Position numbers and translations under genes: made by a program
The notes under the pieces: model-generated
Database searches by the model: none
Seen by the model: only the letters and a program-made list of their open reading frames with translations
What the model was told of the DNA's origin: nothing
Assembly (NCBI GenBank): GCA_031258255.1
Contig: JAIRNC010000078.1
Coordinates: 1-46,214 of the forward strand
DNA from: Synergistaceae bacterium
GTDB lineage: Bacteria; Synergistota; Synergistia; Synergistales; Synergistaceae
Reading direction: 5' to 3'
Length of the DNA: 46,214 bases
In this document: one piece after another, positions 16,044 through 24,014 of the stretch
Numbering within the stretch: the stretch's first letter is position 1
How the letters are laid out: each line of letters begins with the position of its first letter

Positions 16044-17957
16044 TTAAGTTGTCTGGCCCGCGTCCAGCGGCAGAGAGAGCGTGAATACGCTGCCGCCGCC
16101 GTCCCGTGGCGCGTAGGACATATCCCCGCCGTGCTTTTGCGCTATGCCCCTCGCTATGGCCAGCCCTAGTCCCGCCCCGCTGCGCGCGGCAGAGAGCGAG
16201 TCGTCCCCTCTGAAAAATTCTTGGAATATCTTGCCTGAAATCCCCGGCGCCACGCCTATCCCGCGATCCATGACGCACAGTTCGGCGGTTTTGCCGTTTC
16301 TTTTTGCCATGACGGAAATCTCCCTGACATCTCCCGAATATTTTTCCGCGTTGGATAACATGTTCGTCAGAACCTGCTCCAGCGCTTCACTGTCGCCTTT
16401 TGCGGGAACCGGGGCGGGCGCGTCCAGAGTCACAGTGAAACCTGACGCCGCGAGACCCGGTTCAAGACGCGACAGCACGTCCTTCGCCAGATCGGCAAGA
16501 TCCAGCGGCGACATGGCATAGCTCCTGCCACGGGAAGAAATAGCGAGAATGTCATCGACGAGGCGCGAGAGCCTGCCGGCCTCCGACGCTATCGTCCGAA
16601 GGTACTCGCGCCGCCTGTCCAGGTCGGACTGCTTGCCAGAGAGCAGGAGTTCCGAAAAGAGCCTTATGGACGTGAGCGGCGTCTTCAGCTCGTGCGTGAC
16701 GTTCGCGACGAACGTCGTCTTCTGAGCGGCCGTCCGCGTCTCGATTGTGATAGTTCGCAGGACGAGAGCGCTCCCAGCTGCTATCACTACGAACAGCGCT
16801 GACACCAGCAGAGAGACCGCAATCCCCGTGAGCCTCGCCCGTTGCGCCAGAGCGCCGGGATCGATCAGCCACACGCCAGCTTCCCAGCGAGGGAGCGCGG
16901 GGGATATCTCCCTCGCGATATAGGGCTTTCGCCAGTCTAGCGCCGGTAACGATTCAACGTCCACTATCGGCTTTCCGTTCTCATCGAGAACGGAAAGCAC
17001 CCTGACATCCGTCAGCACGTCCGGCAGGGCTTCCGCTATATGGTCGCGCAGCGCCAGCATATTCAGGGAACACCCCTCTATCACGCTCGGCTCACCGTTT
17101 TCGCCCCTCTTCGCCCAGAACAGTATCGCAAGCCCGTCATCCGTGAGGCGCGGCACGAGGCCCGAGTCTGCCCTGCTCGTCACCTCGGCGAACGTGCGGC
17201 GGCGCGATACCGTCAGTGAAAGCTGTTCCGGCGCGGACGGCATTTCGCTCACAAGGGCTTCCTGCGCCGGCGCTGGTACCTGCTGCACCGGAAAGGGCCT
17301 CGGTTTTTTCGCGATCTCGGCCGTAGGAGCCACGTTCCGCGTCGCGATCTCGAAACCCTCCGACGAAGCCTGCGAGAGAGCTTCGTTCATGACATCCGAG
17401 TCAGCGGCGATCATGCTTCCCGCTCTCTGCCTCTGTACTCCTCTTAGCGTCTTAGGTTCCGCCTGCTCACTCAGGTTTTGGGCCGCGGGGACGCTCTTAT
17501 CAGCGTAATCGCCGACATCGGCGCCGAAATCGCTCCGGTATATCTTGGTCACGCTGTCGTAAACCGGCAAGGTTGACCCATATTGCAGAAAATCCCCGAA
17601 CGTCCGCAGAAATTCTTCCCTTTCAGCCTCGGAAGCAGTGCCAGGGAAAATAACCTCCCCTCCCCGAAGCTCGAACGGTGTGCCGATTATAGGGTTTTCC
17701 TCGCTCCCTCTGGCAAGCGCCGCCCGTGAGACGGATCCCTCCAAAGCCCGCGCTATCTCCCTCATTACCTCGTCAGCCCTCTGGGCCGCAAGCCCGGCCT
17801 CCGCCGCGAGGGAGCTTTCAAAACGCCGCTCGGCGTAGGCGGACTCGCGGTCGGCGGAGCGCAGGGCAAGAAAGCTCAAGGCCGTGCACGGAAGCAGCAC
17901 CGCCATTACGAATATCCATACCAGCGGAAACGGCGGGTTCCTGCCGATTTTCTTCAT
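16044..17957 (-). CDS. Membrane sensor histidine kinase with large extracytoplasmic domain
   Basis: The 637-residue kinase has one membrane segment near residues 13-32 and a second at about 377-400, enclosing roughly 345 residues expected in the periplasm. It then runs directly into the phospho-acceptor helix NVTHELKTPLTS with H422; no clear HAMP domain separates them. The N-box lies around 532-536 (TNMLSNAEKY), DRGIGV is at 564-569 and GAGLGLAI at 594-601. The sensor region is not a PAS or Cache domain that I recognise and contains a low-complexity part (EKPRPF-like, AKKPRPFPVQQVPAP). It is 4 bases from the VWA gene and upstream of DUF4139 and the response regulator. Confidence 0.93.
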   Translation of the reverse strand: MKKIGRNPPFPLVWIFVMAVLLPCTALSFLALRSADRESAYAERRFESSLAAEAGLAAQRADEVMREIARALEGSVSRAALARGSEENPIIGTPFELRGGEVIFPGTASEAEREEFLRTFGDFLQYGSTLPVYDSVTKIYRSDFGADVGDYADKSVPAAQNLSEQAEPKTLRGVQRQRAGSMIAADSDVMNEALSQASSEGFEIATRNVAPTAEIAKKPRPFPVQQVPAPAQEALVSEMPSAPEQLSLTVSRRRTFAEVTSRADSGLVPRLTDDGLAILFWAKRGENGEPSVIEGCSLNMLALRDHIAEALPDVLTDVRVLSVLDENGKPIVDVESLPALDWRKPYIAREISPALPRWEAGVWLIDPGALAQRARLTGIAVSLLVSALFVVIAAGSALVLRTITIETRTAAQKTTFVANVTHELKTPLTSIRLFSELLLSGKQSDLDRRREYLRTIASEAGRLSRLVDDILAISSRGRSYAMSPLDLADLAKDVLSRLEPGLAASGFTVTLDAPAPVPAKGDSEALEQVLTNMLSNAEKYSGDVREISVMAKRNGKTAELCVMDRGIGVAPGISGKIFQEFFRGDDSLSAARSGAGLGLAIARGIAQKHGGDMSYAPRDGGGSVFTLSLPLDAGQTT

Positions 17958-17961
17958 ACAT

Positions 17962-19344
17962 CTATTTTACACCATCGCCCTGCTGATTTTTCTGAGTATA
18001 TGCCTTATTCACAGTCTCCTTTCTAGCTTCGTTGCTCATCTTGCCGTCAGCCTCCACATCGCTGGCAAGCTCCGCGAGTTCATAGGCGTCTTGAGCGATC
18101 ATCGGGGCGGCTTCCGGCGCGGACTGGGATACGCTTTTCAGTTCGTCCGCACGGGAGCGCAGCAGTGACGACGCCTCGCTCGCGCGCCCCTCGTCCGCGA
18201 GGCGCACAGCTTCCTCGCGTATCTGTGCGTTCCTCGCCAGTTCGGCTTGGGCTATGATACGGCCGCTGCGGTTTTTCGCCACGTCGTCCCTGTTGCCCGT
18301 GAAGCGCAGCTTGAGCCGCGCTTCCTGCCTATGTTTCTTTCCGCTGATCGCGTCCTCGTATTCGAGCAGGACGGACGCGGCGTCAAAAGATGTCCCGTTT
18401 GCCTGGGGAGGGATTTCCAGCTCGAAGAGCGCATACTTTTCGTTCCCGTAAACGTTGCTGATTGACACGCTGACCGACCTCCCCTGCCCTTCTCCCCTGC
18501 GCCCGAGCGTCATTACCGGGATCGTGCCGTCCAGGCACGTCAGGGTGATCGCGACGTTGCGCGCGGAGAGGGATGAGCTGTCCTCCATGTCGTGCGCGAA
18601 AATTTCCGGGAGTGATGAAGCGTTCCGCGCAAAGTACGAGTTGCCGCCGCTTTCGGCGGCCAATGCGGTCATGAGATCTTCGTTGTAGTCCAGCCCTAAC
18701 CCTATGGTGGTTATGGTTATCTCGTGTGCGGCGAGCCGCCTGCCCAGCTCAGCCAGTTCAGCGGGCGACGACGGGCCAACGTTGGCAATGCCGTCGGACA
18801 GGAGCAGAATCCGCGGCACGCGCCCCTTGCCCTCATGTCTCAGAATTTCTTCCGCGCCGAGCTTCACGCCGCCGTAGAGCGCGGTGGAGCCGCTTGCCCT
18901 CACTTTCGATATGGTGTCTGCCGCAGCGGCGTGAGTCCCCCTTGACCATGCCTCAAGCGGCACGAGAGTCCTCGCCTCGTCGTCGTAAACCACTACGGCG
19001 GCGGCATCTCGCGCGTTTAAATACTCCAGCGCCTCCAGGGCGCCCTTCTTGGCGTTCTCCATCTTTGCCCCATTCAGCATGGACCCGGACTTGTCCAAGA
19101 TGATCGCGATTGCAAGCGGCGCCCTGCTCTGTGGGGATGGCCTCGATTCCACAGGCCTCACGAGCGCCCTCAGGATAACCCGCGCCGTCTTTCCGGACTC
19201 GACGACGGGTGTATCGGCCGCTACGTCCAGCGTCAAAGACGCAGAGGCGGGCGACACTGGGGCAAAACGTTCAAAGGACAGGAATACGGCCAGCAGCAAA
19301 GCGGCTTTGAGCGTTGTGATAGAACCTTTCGAAATTCGTGACAT
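17962..19344 (-). CDS. Exported von Willebrand factor A (VWA) domain protein
   Basis: The 460-residue protein has an N-terminal hydrophobic segment (about residues 10-24) followed by an Ala/Ser cleavage zone. The VWA domain has the metal-ion-dependent adhesion site DKSGSM (D84, S86, S88), STALYGG and LLLSDG. A beta-sandwich and a Glu/Ala-rich C-terminal helix region follow. This resembles Yfbk/YfbK-like and chloride-channel-like VWA proteins that bind partners outside the cytoplasm. The ATG at 19344 is chosen because GAGGAGG lies 8-9 bases ahead; the GTG at 19353 abuts that site. It is first in the operon with kinase, DUF4139 and regulator genes, so it is a candidate signal-binding partner for the kinase. 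Confidence 0.85.
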   Translation of the reverse strand: MSRISKGSITTLKAALLLAVFLSFERFAPVSPASASLTLDVAADTPVVESGKTARVILRALVRPVESRPSPQSRAPLAIAIILDKSGSMLNGAKMENAKKGALEALEYLNARDAAAVVVYDDEARTLVPLEAWSRGTHAAAADTISKVRASGSTALYGGVKLGAEEILRHEGKGRVPRILLLSDGIANVGPSSPAELAELGRRLAAHEITITTIGLGLDYNEDLMTALAAESGGNSYFARNASSLPEIFAHDMEDSSSLSARNVAITLTCLDGTIPVMTLGRRGEGQGRSVSVSISNVYGNEKYALFELEIPPQANGTSFDAASVLLEYEDAISGKKHRQEARLKLRFTGNRDDVAKNRSGRIIAQAELARNAQIREEAVRLADEGRASEASSLLRSRADELKSVSQSAPEAAPMIAQDAYELAELASDVEADGKMSNEARKETVNKAYTQKNQQGDGVK

Positions 19345-19371
19345 ATCCGTCACCTCCTCGCCGAATGGTAC

Positions 19372-19404
19372 AAAAAACGCCGCAGTGAAATGTCACGGCG
19401 GCGT
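19372..19404 (-). terminator. Rho-independent terminator between the glyoxalase gene and the VWA operon
   Basis: On the minus strand ACGCCGC (plus 19398-19404) pairs with GCGGCGT (plus 19377-19383), with an inner GTGA/TCAC pairing (19385-19388 and 19393-19396), followed by six Ts (plus 19372-19377). It ends only about 28 bases before the VWA start codon, so the VWA promoter must lie within or upstream of it. Confidence 0.85.
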
Positions 19405-19480
19405 AATCAGTTTGTGACGAAAGTGTAAAAATGCCTGATTTATAGCCTATGTCTTAAAGGGTGAAGATAAAAACCCGCTG

Positions 19481-19846
19481 TCAGCGGCGCGGGGGGATCA
19501 CTTCCAGCCAGTAGCCGTCGGGATCCTCTATGAAATAGATCCCCATGTCATGGTTTTCAAAGCAGATGCAGCCCATCTCCTCGTGCAGCTTGTGCGCGGC
19601 ATCAAAGTCCTCTGCCTCGAAGGCTATGTGAGACTCGTTGTCCCCCAGGTCGTAGGGTTCCTTCCTGTCCTTGAGGAGCGTGAGTTCGAGCCGGAAGTCG
19701 CTCGATCCGTCCGACAAGAAGACGATGGTGAAATTCTTCTGGTCGTTGCGCCGCACTTCCTTCAGACCCAGCGCCTGCCCGTAGAACGCGATGCTCTTTT
19801 CGAGGTCGCCCACGTTGATGTTGCAGTGAAGAAAACGAGTTTTCAT
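19481..19846 (-). CDS. gloA: Glyoxalase I-like (VOC superfamily) protein
   Basis: The 121-residue protein folds as paired beta-alpha-beta-beta-beta modules. The four expected metal ligands of glyoxalase I are present at H7, E54, H73 and E115, in the contexts LHCNIN, RLELT, SHIAFE and YWLEVI. The likely reaction is isomerisation of the methylglyoxal-thiol hemithioacetal, though the thiol cofactor in this organism is unknown. The ATG at 19846 has GGGGGAGAAG upstream. It is a single-gene unit with a terminator at 19372-19404, divergent from the exported protein at 19960. Confidence 0.9.
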   Translation of the reverse strand: MKTRFLHCNINVGDLEKSIAFYGQALGLKEVRRNDQKNFTIVFLSDGSSDFRLELTLLKDRKEPYDLGDNESHIAFEAEDFDAAHKLHEEMGCICFENHDMGIYFIEDPDGYWLEVIPPRR

Positions 19847-19959
19847 CTGTCACTTCTCCCCCGTCCCAAACCCTTCTCAAAAAGGGCGTGATGTTGTAGT
19901 ATCTGCCGGTAGCTTAACATAGGTTTAATTTTAGCACATTCATCCCGGGAGGGGTCATC

Positions 19960-20745
19960 GTGGGAAAACAAATCAGCAAGCTAGCAGCGGCAGACGCACT
20001 CGGGACGCACAAAAATCTTTTTAAAGTTTTTAGCGCGCCCATCCTCCTGGCAGCCATCATGATGGCCTCGCTTGCCACCGCGCGCCCCCTGGCGGCGGAG
20101 GAGACGCCGCTGGACGGCCTCGTCTTGAACGATGGGGGCAGCCTGGCGCTGCGCATGGAACAGAACGATCCAACGCGGCTTTATATCGAGAGCGGAACGG
20201 CCGTCAGGGTTCCCCGCAAAGAACGGATACCCTGCGACATCGGGAGAAAGATCGTAGAGCTGGACATAGGCACGAGGGTCTTCTCCCTCGACACAGGGGC
20301 GAGACAGATCACGCTTTCCGGGCCGTCATACGCCACGATCTCCGGCATCGACGCCGAGGACTGGGGTTCCGACGACTGCCCTGCGGTCTTCATGGACAGG
20401 GACTGCCGCCTGGTGCTTCTCGGCAAGGCCCGCTCGTCCGCAGTGATCCGCGTAAACTCGCTCGCCTGCGTGACCATCGACGCGCGCAAATTCTACTCTC
20501 CCGAGATAAAAATCATCGGCGGCCGGGACAACGCGAACGTCAGCGTCGCGGTGGCCGCCGGCACAAACGTCACGTTCCTCCAGGACAACACGCCGAAGAG
20601 GATCGTGACGATGAGGGGCTGGTACGGAGGCACGTCCGGCACGCCGCCCACGCCACCCGCTCCGCCTACGCCGCCCGCGCCGCAGGGAACGCCTCCTCCA
20701 CCGCCTCCAGCCGGCGGGCAGGGAGCGTCCTCGGGCGGTGCCTAG
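19960..20745 (+). CDS. Exported protein with Pro-rich tail, unrecognised
   Basis: The 261-residue protein has a long N-terminal region ending in a hydrophobic segment (ILLAAIMMASLA) and a likely cleavage site near AAEE at about residue 48. The middle (about 50-215) is beta-strand rich with three cysteines (PCDIG, DDCPA, DRDCR) and a repeated hydrophobic periodicity that could form a beta-helix or beta-sandwich. The last ~40 residues are Pro/Thr/Gly-rich (TPPTPPAPPTPP, then GGQGASSGGA). I do not recognise the family. The GTG start at 19960 has GGGAGGGG five bases ahead. A terminator follows at 20770-20799, so it is probably monocistronic. The tail looks like a cell-surface linker. Confidence 0.7.
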   Translation: MGKQISKLAAADALGTHKNLFKVFSAPILLAAIMMASLATARPLAAEETPLDGLVLNDGGSLALRMEQNDPTRLYIESGTAVRVPRKERIPCDIGRKIVELDIGTRVFSLDTGARQITLSGPSYATISGIDAEDWGSDDCPAVFMDRDCRLVLLGKARSSAVIRVNSLACVTIDARKFYSPEIKIIGGRDNANVSVAVAAGTNVTFLQDNTPKRIVTMRGWYGGTSGTPPTPPAPPTPPAPQGTPPPPPPAGGQGASSGGA

Positions 20746-20769
20746 GAAGTAGGGACAACACTCGCTTCC

Positions 20770-20799
20770 GGGGTAGCGGGCGAATCTGCCCCATTTTTT
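20770..20799 (+). terminator. Rho-independent terminator after the exported protein
   Basis: GGGGTAG (20770-20776) pairs with CTGCCCC (20786-20792), including one T-G pair, and is followed by A and six Ts (20794-20799). Confidence 0.7.
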
Positions 20800-20816
20800 A
20801 TAGACCGCCGCCCTGT

Positions 20817-22274
20817 TTACAGCTTGCTTATGGGCTTGGGCATTACGTGGGCAGGTATGGCGCTGCGGTACGTCTCGCCGTTCAGGCGCTCCGTCAGCTC
20901 CTCTTTGGCCCTCTTCAAGAGATCCGGCGACTCAAGGGCGTCAACTGCCGCGCCCGCCATCGCCTTTGCCGCAAGCATCATCCCCTTGTGCCCGATGGAT
21001 GTCTTGCTCTGAGAGACGAGCTGCCATGAGTGTTCCGGCGTCCCCAGCGAGTAGCACGCTGTGACGACCTGCGCCGTCGGCGTGATCCAGCTCACGTCTC
21101 CCACGTCAGAGGAGCCCGGCAGTATGCTGTCCGGGTCGTCCGGGTAAAAGGGCAGGGCCATGTCGCAGATCGGGTGTCCGTCCAGCATGTCGAGGCACCG
21201 TCTCAGTTCGGCCGGGCGCCCCCTGACGTAGCGCTCCAGATCCGATGACGCTGAGCCGGGCGAGGTCTTGGCGATCATGGAGGCCAGGTTCAGCTCCTCC
21301 TCCGTGTAGACTGGCATGTCCATACCGGTCAGATTGTCGTGGAGCGCCTTTGAGAGCGTCTTGTTCGGTACGATGTTGGCACACGCCTTCACAAACTGTA
21401 TTTCGACTTCCGTCTCCGTCATCATGGCAGCGCCGCGCGCTATCTTGTTGACGCGCTGATATATCTCCTCGACCTGAGACGTGCGCGGCGCCCTGATGAG
21501 GTACAGGACGTCCGCGGTTGGCTGCACCACGTTCGGAGAAAACCCGCCGGAGTTCGTGATGGCGTAGTGTATCCGCGCATCCTGGATTACATGCTCTCGC
21601 AGGAAGTTCACCCCGACGTTCATGAGCTCTGCCGCGTCCAGCGCGCTGCGCCCCTTTTCAGGTGAAGCGGCGGCATGGGACGCGGTGCCCTTGAACTTGT
21701 ACAGCACCTGGTAATTTGCCAGCATACTCATGTCAAGTATGGCGTTCACCGCCATCGGATGCCAGGCTAAGGCAGCGTCTAAGCCGCCAAAAGCGCCGCC
21801 CCTGGCCATGAACGCCTTGCCAGAGCCGCCCTCCTCGCCGGGGCAGCCGAAGAGCTTCACGGTGCCGGGGAGCTTGTTCTCCGAGATGTACTCCTTTACC
21901 GCCATGGCCGCCCCCACGGATCCGCCGGCGAAGAGGTTGTGGCCGCAGCCGTGTCCGTTGCCTCCGGGGATAACCTCGCGCCTCTCTGCGGCCCCAGCCT
22001 CCTGGCTCAACCCCGAGAGCGCGTCATACTCCGCGAGTATGCCGATTACTGGGCCGCCCGCGCCGAAAGACGCGCAAAAGGCTGTCCCGATCCCCCCGGT
22101 TCCGCTTTCCACGTCGAAGCCGTGACGCTTCATGGTGTCCATGATCAGGTCTGCGGAGCGGAACTCCTCAAACGCCGTCTCAGCGTAATCCCATATCTTG
22201 TCTGAAATGTCCGTCAGCGTTTTTTTGTTCCGGTCGAGGTAACGGAACATGCCCTCTTTGTTCAATTCTGCCAC
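20817..22274 (-). CDS. M20-family amidohydrolase, AbgB-like
   Basis: The 485-residue metallo-hydrolase has GILAEYDALSG, GHGCGHNLFAGGS (metal histidines), GCPGEEGGSGKA (metal and catalytic glutamate) and WHPM, typical of the AbgA/AbgB and aminoacylase branch that removes acyl or aminobenzoyl groups from amino-acid conjugates. The dimerisation lid begins near GTASHAAA. It is the second gene of a unit with a Na+/glutamate symporter, which fits cleavage of a glutamate conjugate or of a peptide supplying glutamate. The GTG start overlaps the gltS stop by 13 bases and has GGGAG five bases ahead. The exact substrate cannot be read from the sequence. Confidence 0.9.
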   Translation of the reverse strand: MAELNKEGMFRYLDRNKKTLTDISDKIWDYAETAFEEFRSADLIMDTMKRHGFDVESGTGGIGTAFCASFGAGGPVIGILAEYDALSGLSQEAGAAERREVIPGGNGHGCGHNLFAGGSVGAAMAVKEYISENKLPGTVKLFGCPGEEGGSGKAFMARGGAFGGLDAALAWHPMAVNAILDMSMLANYQVLYKFKGTASHAAASPEKGRSALDAAELMNVGVNFLREHVIQDARIHYAITNSGGFSPNVVQPTADVLYLIRAPRTSQVEEIYQRVNKIARGAAMMTETEVEIQFVKACANIVPNKTLSKALHDNLTGMDMPVYTEEELNLASMIAKTSPGSASSDLERYVRGRPAELRRCLDMLDGHPICDMALPFYPDDPDSILPGSSDVGDVSWITPTAQVVTACYSLGTPEHSWQLVSQSKTSIGHKGMMLAAKAMAGAAVDALESPDLLKRAKEELTERLNGETYRSAIPAHVMPKPISKL

Positions 22275-23677
22275 CCCCGCTCCCTAACGGCGGCGGGCTT
22301 GAAAATGCGCCGGGCGAAGATGAGCAGGATGAGCGAGCCGGCGAGCAACCCTGCCTGATACATCAGGTTCGTCCCGAAACCGTAACTGAGCATCATGTTG
22401 ACGGTGACAGGCAGAAGCACGAAGTTGAGCACGGACACAAACGAGAAGCCGACGGAGTAATCGTTCAGCGCGGGCAGATCATAATCCGGATCGCATATCT
22501 TGAGCAGCATCAGCCCAGTCAAAAATACCCCTGTGCTGGTTCCAAAGATCGCCATCCCGCGCTCGAACTGGCAGTTGTCGAAGAACCTCCAGCACAGGAA
22601 CATGATCAGCGAGTATGTCACCACGTAGCCGATTACGACCATCACCAAAATCGGCGAGATGTACTCCATTATCGCGCGCACCGGCATGCTGGCGATAGCG
22701 GCCGTTATCGCGTAGTCGGAGCACACCCCCGCTATCCGTGATTTGGTCTTGTTGTCGATGAGGCAGCCGAGACGCATCTTCTGAATGACGAAATTGACGG
22801 CGAACATGACGAGTATTGAGTAGGCCCAGATGGGTATCTGCATCAGCCCCGGGATTTTGTTGGCCTTGGCGGCGTTCATGATGACGTAGGCAATCCCGCA
22901 GCCGGTCAGGATGATGGCCAGGTGGAACGTGAAGGACTCTATCGACGAGTTGTAGGTCGTCTCCATGCCGAGGCTCTTCTGCTTCTCAGGGTTGACCTGG
23001 AAGCCCTTGCCCATGTCGAGCGGTATGTCGCCGGGCTTTTTCAGCACAGCGGTCTTGCCGCGGCGCGCGGCTACGTTGATTGCCGCTATGCCGATTATCA
23101 TGCCGCCGACGATCCCGAACGTCGCCGTCGTGGTCGTGACGCCCTGCGCCAGCTCCCAGTACGGCAGGTCAAGCCCCTTGTAGAAGCTGCCTATGACGCC
23201 GGCGGTGCCGTGCCCTCCCGAGAACCCCTGGGACAGTTCGTACCCGAACGTCGGGTAGAGATCCAATTCAGGGCCGAACAGCACGAAGGCCTCCCGGACG
23301 CAGAGGCCAATCAGCATCTGGGCCGAGACCGCCGCCAGCATCACGCCGAACATCTTGACGATATTGGCCGATGCCCTGCCTGCGGATAACCCGCCCCCGC
23401 CGAACTTCATGCCGAGCGGGACGCACGCCACGACCGGAACGATAAGTATCCCCGGCAGGGCGGCCCACGTCGAGATCCACTCCTTGGGGAAGGGGATCCC
23501 TGCTCCACCCCAGATGACAGGGCCAGCCAGAAGCCCTATGAATCCGCCGATGACGGACGCGGGGAGGAACAATTTCCGAAACAGCGGGACGGCACCCCGA
23601 AGGTAGGTCCCAAGGAGCAGAAGGACGCTCAAAACAGAGAAGCAGTACATTAGCTGGGTCAGTTGCGCCGATGACAT
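22262..23677 (-). CDS. gltS: Sodium/glutamate symporter (GltS family)
   Basis: The 471-residue inner-membrane carrier has multiple hydrophobic segments and the GltS hallmark GFSGGHGTAGVIG (family GgHGTA loop), with GTSTGVFLTGLMLL near the second repeat. It would import glutamate with Na+. The ATG at 23677 has GAGGAGG eleven bases ahead; the frame to 23731 would start inside the candidate operator and is not favoured. A cytoplasmic loop rich in Lys/Gly (about residue 215-250) is longer than in E. coli GltS. Transcription is divergent from the regulator at 24015, and the leader contains the 18-bp palindrome. Confidence 0.9.
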   Translation of the reverse strand: MSSAQLTQLMYCFSVLSVLLLLGTYLRGAVPLFRKLFLPASVIGGFIGLLAGPVIWGGAGIPFPKEWISTWAALPGILIVPVVACVPLGMKFGGGGLSAGRASANIVKMFGVMLAAVSAQMLIGLCVREAFVLFGPELDLYPTFGYELSQGFSGGHGTAGVIGSFYKGLDLPYWELAQGVTTTTATFGIVGGMIIGIAAINVAARRGKTAVLKKPGDIPLDMGKGFQVNPEKQKSLGMETTYNSSIESFTFHLAIILTGCGIAYVIMNAAKANKIPGLMQIPIWAYSILVMFAVNFVIQKMRLGCLIDNKTKSRIAGVCSDYAITAAIASMPVRAIMEYISPILVMVVIGYVVTYSLIMFLCWRFFDNCQFERGMAIFGTSTGVFLTGLMLLKICDPDYDLPALNDYSVGFSFVSVLNFVLLPVTVNMMLSYGFGTNLMYQAGLLAGSLILLIFARRIFKPAAVRERGWQN

Positions 23678-23703
23678 GTGAACGATCGCCTCCTCGTATA
23701 TTT

Positions 23704-23721
23704 TATCCCGCCGGCGGGATA
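23704..23721. promoter_or_regulatory. Perfect 18-bp palindrome in the gltS leader
   Basis: TATCCCGCCGGCGGGATA is identical to its reverse complement and lies immediately beside the operator-like arm 23722-23737, about 27 bases ahead of the gltS start codon. In RNA it would form a 7-bp stem with a CCGG loop. In DNA it is a candidate dimer-binding site. Confidence 0.6.
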
Positions 23722-23737
23722 TTAAGGACATATAAGG
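23722..23737. promoter_or_regulatory. Candidate operator, left arm
   Basis: TTAAGGACATATAAGG is the exact reverse complement of 23879-23894. With the next two bases (to 23739) it contains two direct TAAGGAC heptamers (23723-23729, 23733-23739) one helical turn apart. It falls 20-35 bases downstream of the predicted gltS start point, a position expected for repression. Confidence 0.65.
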
Positions 23738-23757
23738 ACTTAGAATCTGACACCGCT

Positions 23758-23786
23758 ATTATGATACAGGGATAAAAATTTTGCAA
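23758..23786 (-). promoter_or_regulatory. gltS: Predicted promoter of the gltS-amidohydrolase unit
   Basis: On the minus strand TTGCAA (plus 23781-23786) is 17 bases from CATAAT (plus 23758-23763). It is AT-rich and correctly oriented for gltS, with a start near 23751. Confidence 0.5.
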
Positions 23787-23847
23787 GCTTATTTTCCAGA
23801 AAGTTGTTAATTTTTTCATTTAGAAATTCACAAGAGAATCAGCCGTT

Positions 23848-23853
23848 TATAAT
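23848..23853 (+). promoter_or_regulatory. Consensus -10 element of the divergent regulator
   Basis: TATAAT is present with no strong -35 at 17 bases; TTCACA is 15 bases upstream. The start point would be near 23860, just ahead of the right operator arm, leaving a leader of about 155 bases. Confidence 0.4.
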
Positions 23854-23878
23854 AAAACTAATGTCACTGCCATGATGA

Positions 23879-23894
23879 CCTTATATGTCCTTAA
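23879..23894. promoter_or_regulatory. Candidate operator, right arm
   Basis: CCTTATATGTCCTTAA is the exact inverse of the left arm, centred 157 bases from it. It lies about 20-35 bases downstream of the predicted regulator start point, mirroring the left arm's position relative to gltS. Confidence 0.65.
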
Positions 23895-24014
23895 ATATGA
23901 TTAACGCGCCCTTTTTTATCGTGAGGCCGAAGGGCGTTTTTCAGCGGACACCGTATATAATTACAAACACGATAATGAAATGGGATGACATATTTCAGGA
24001 CAGGGGCGTTCTGC

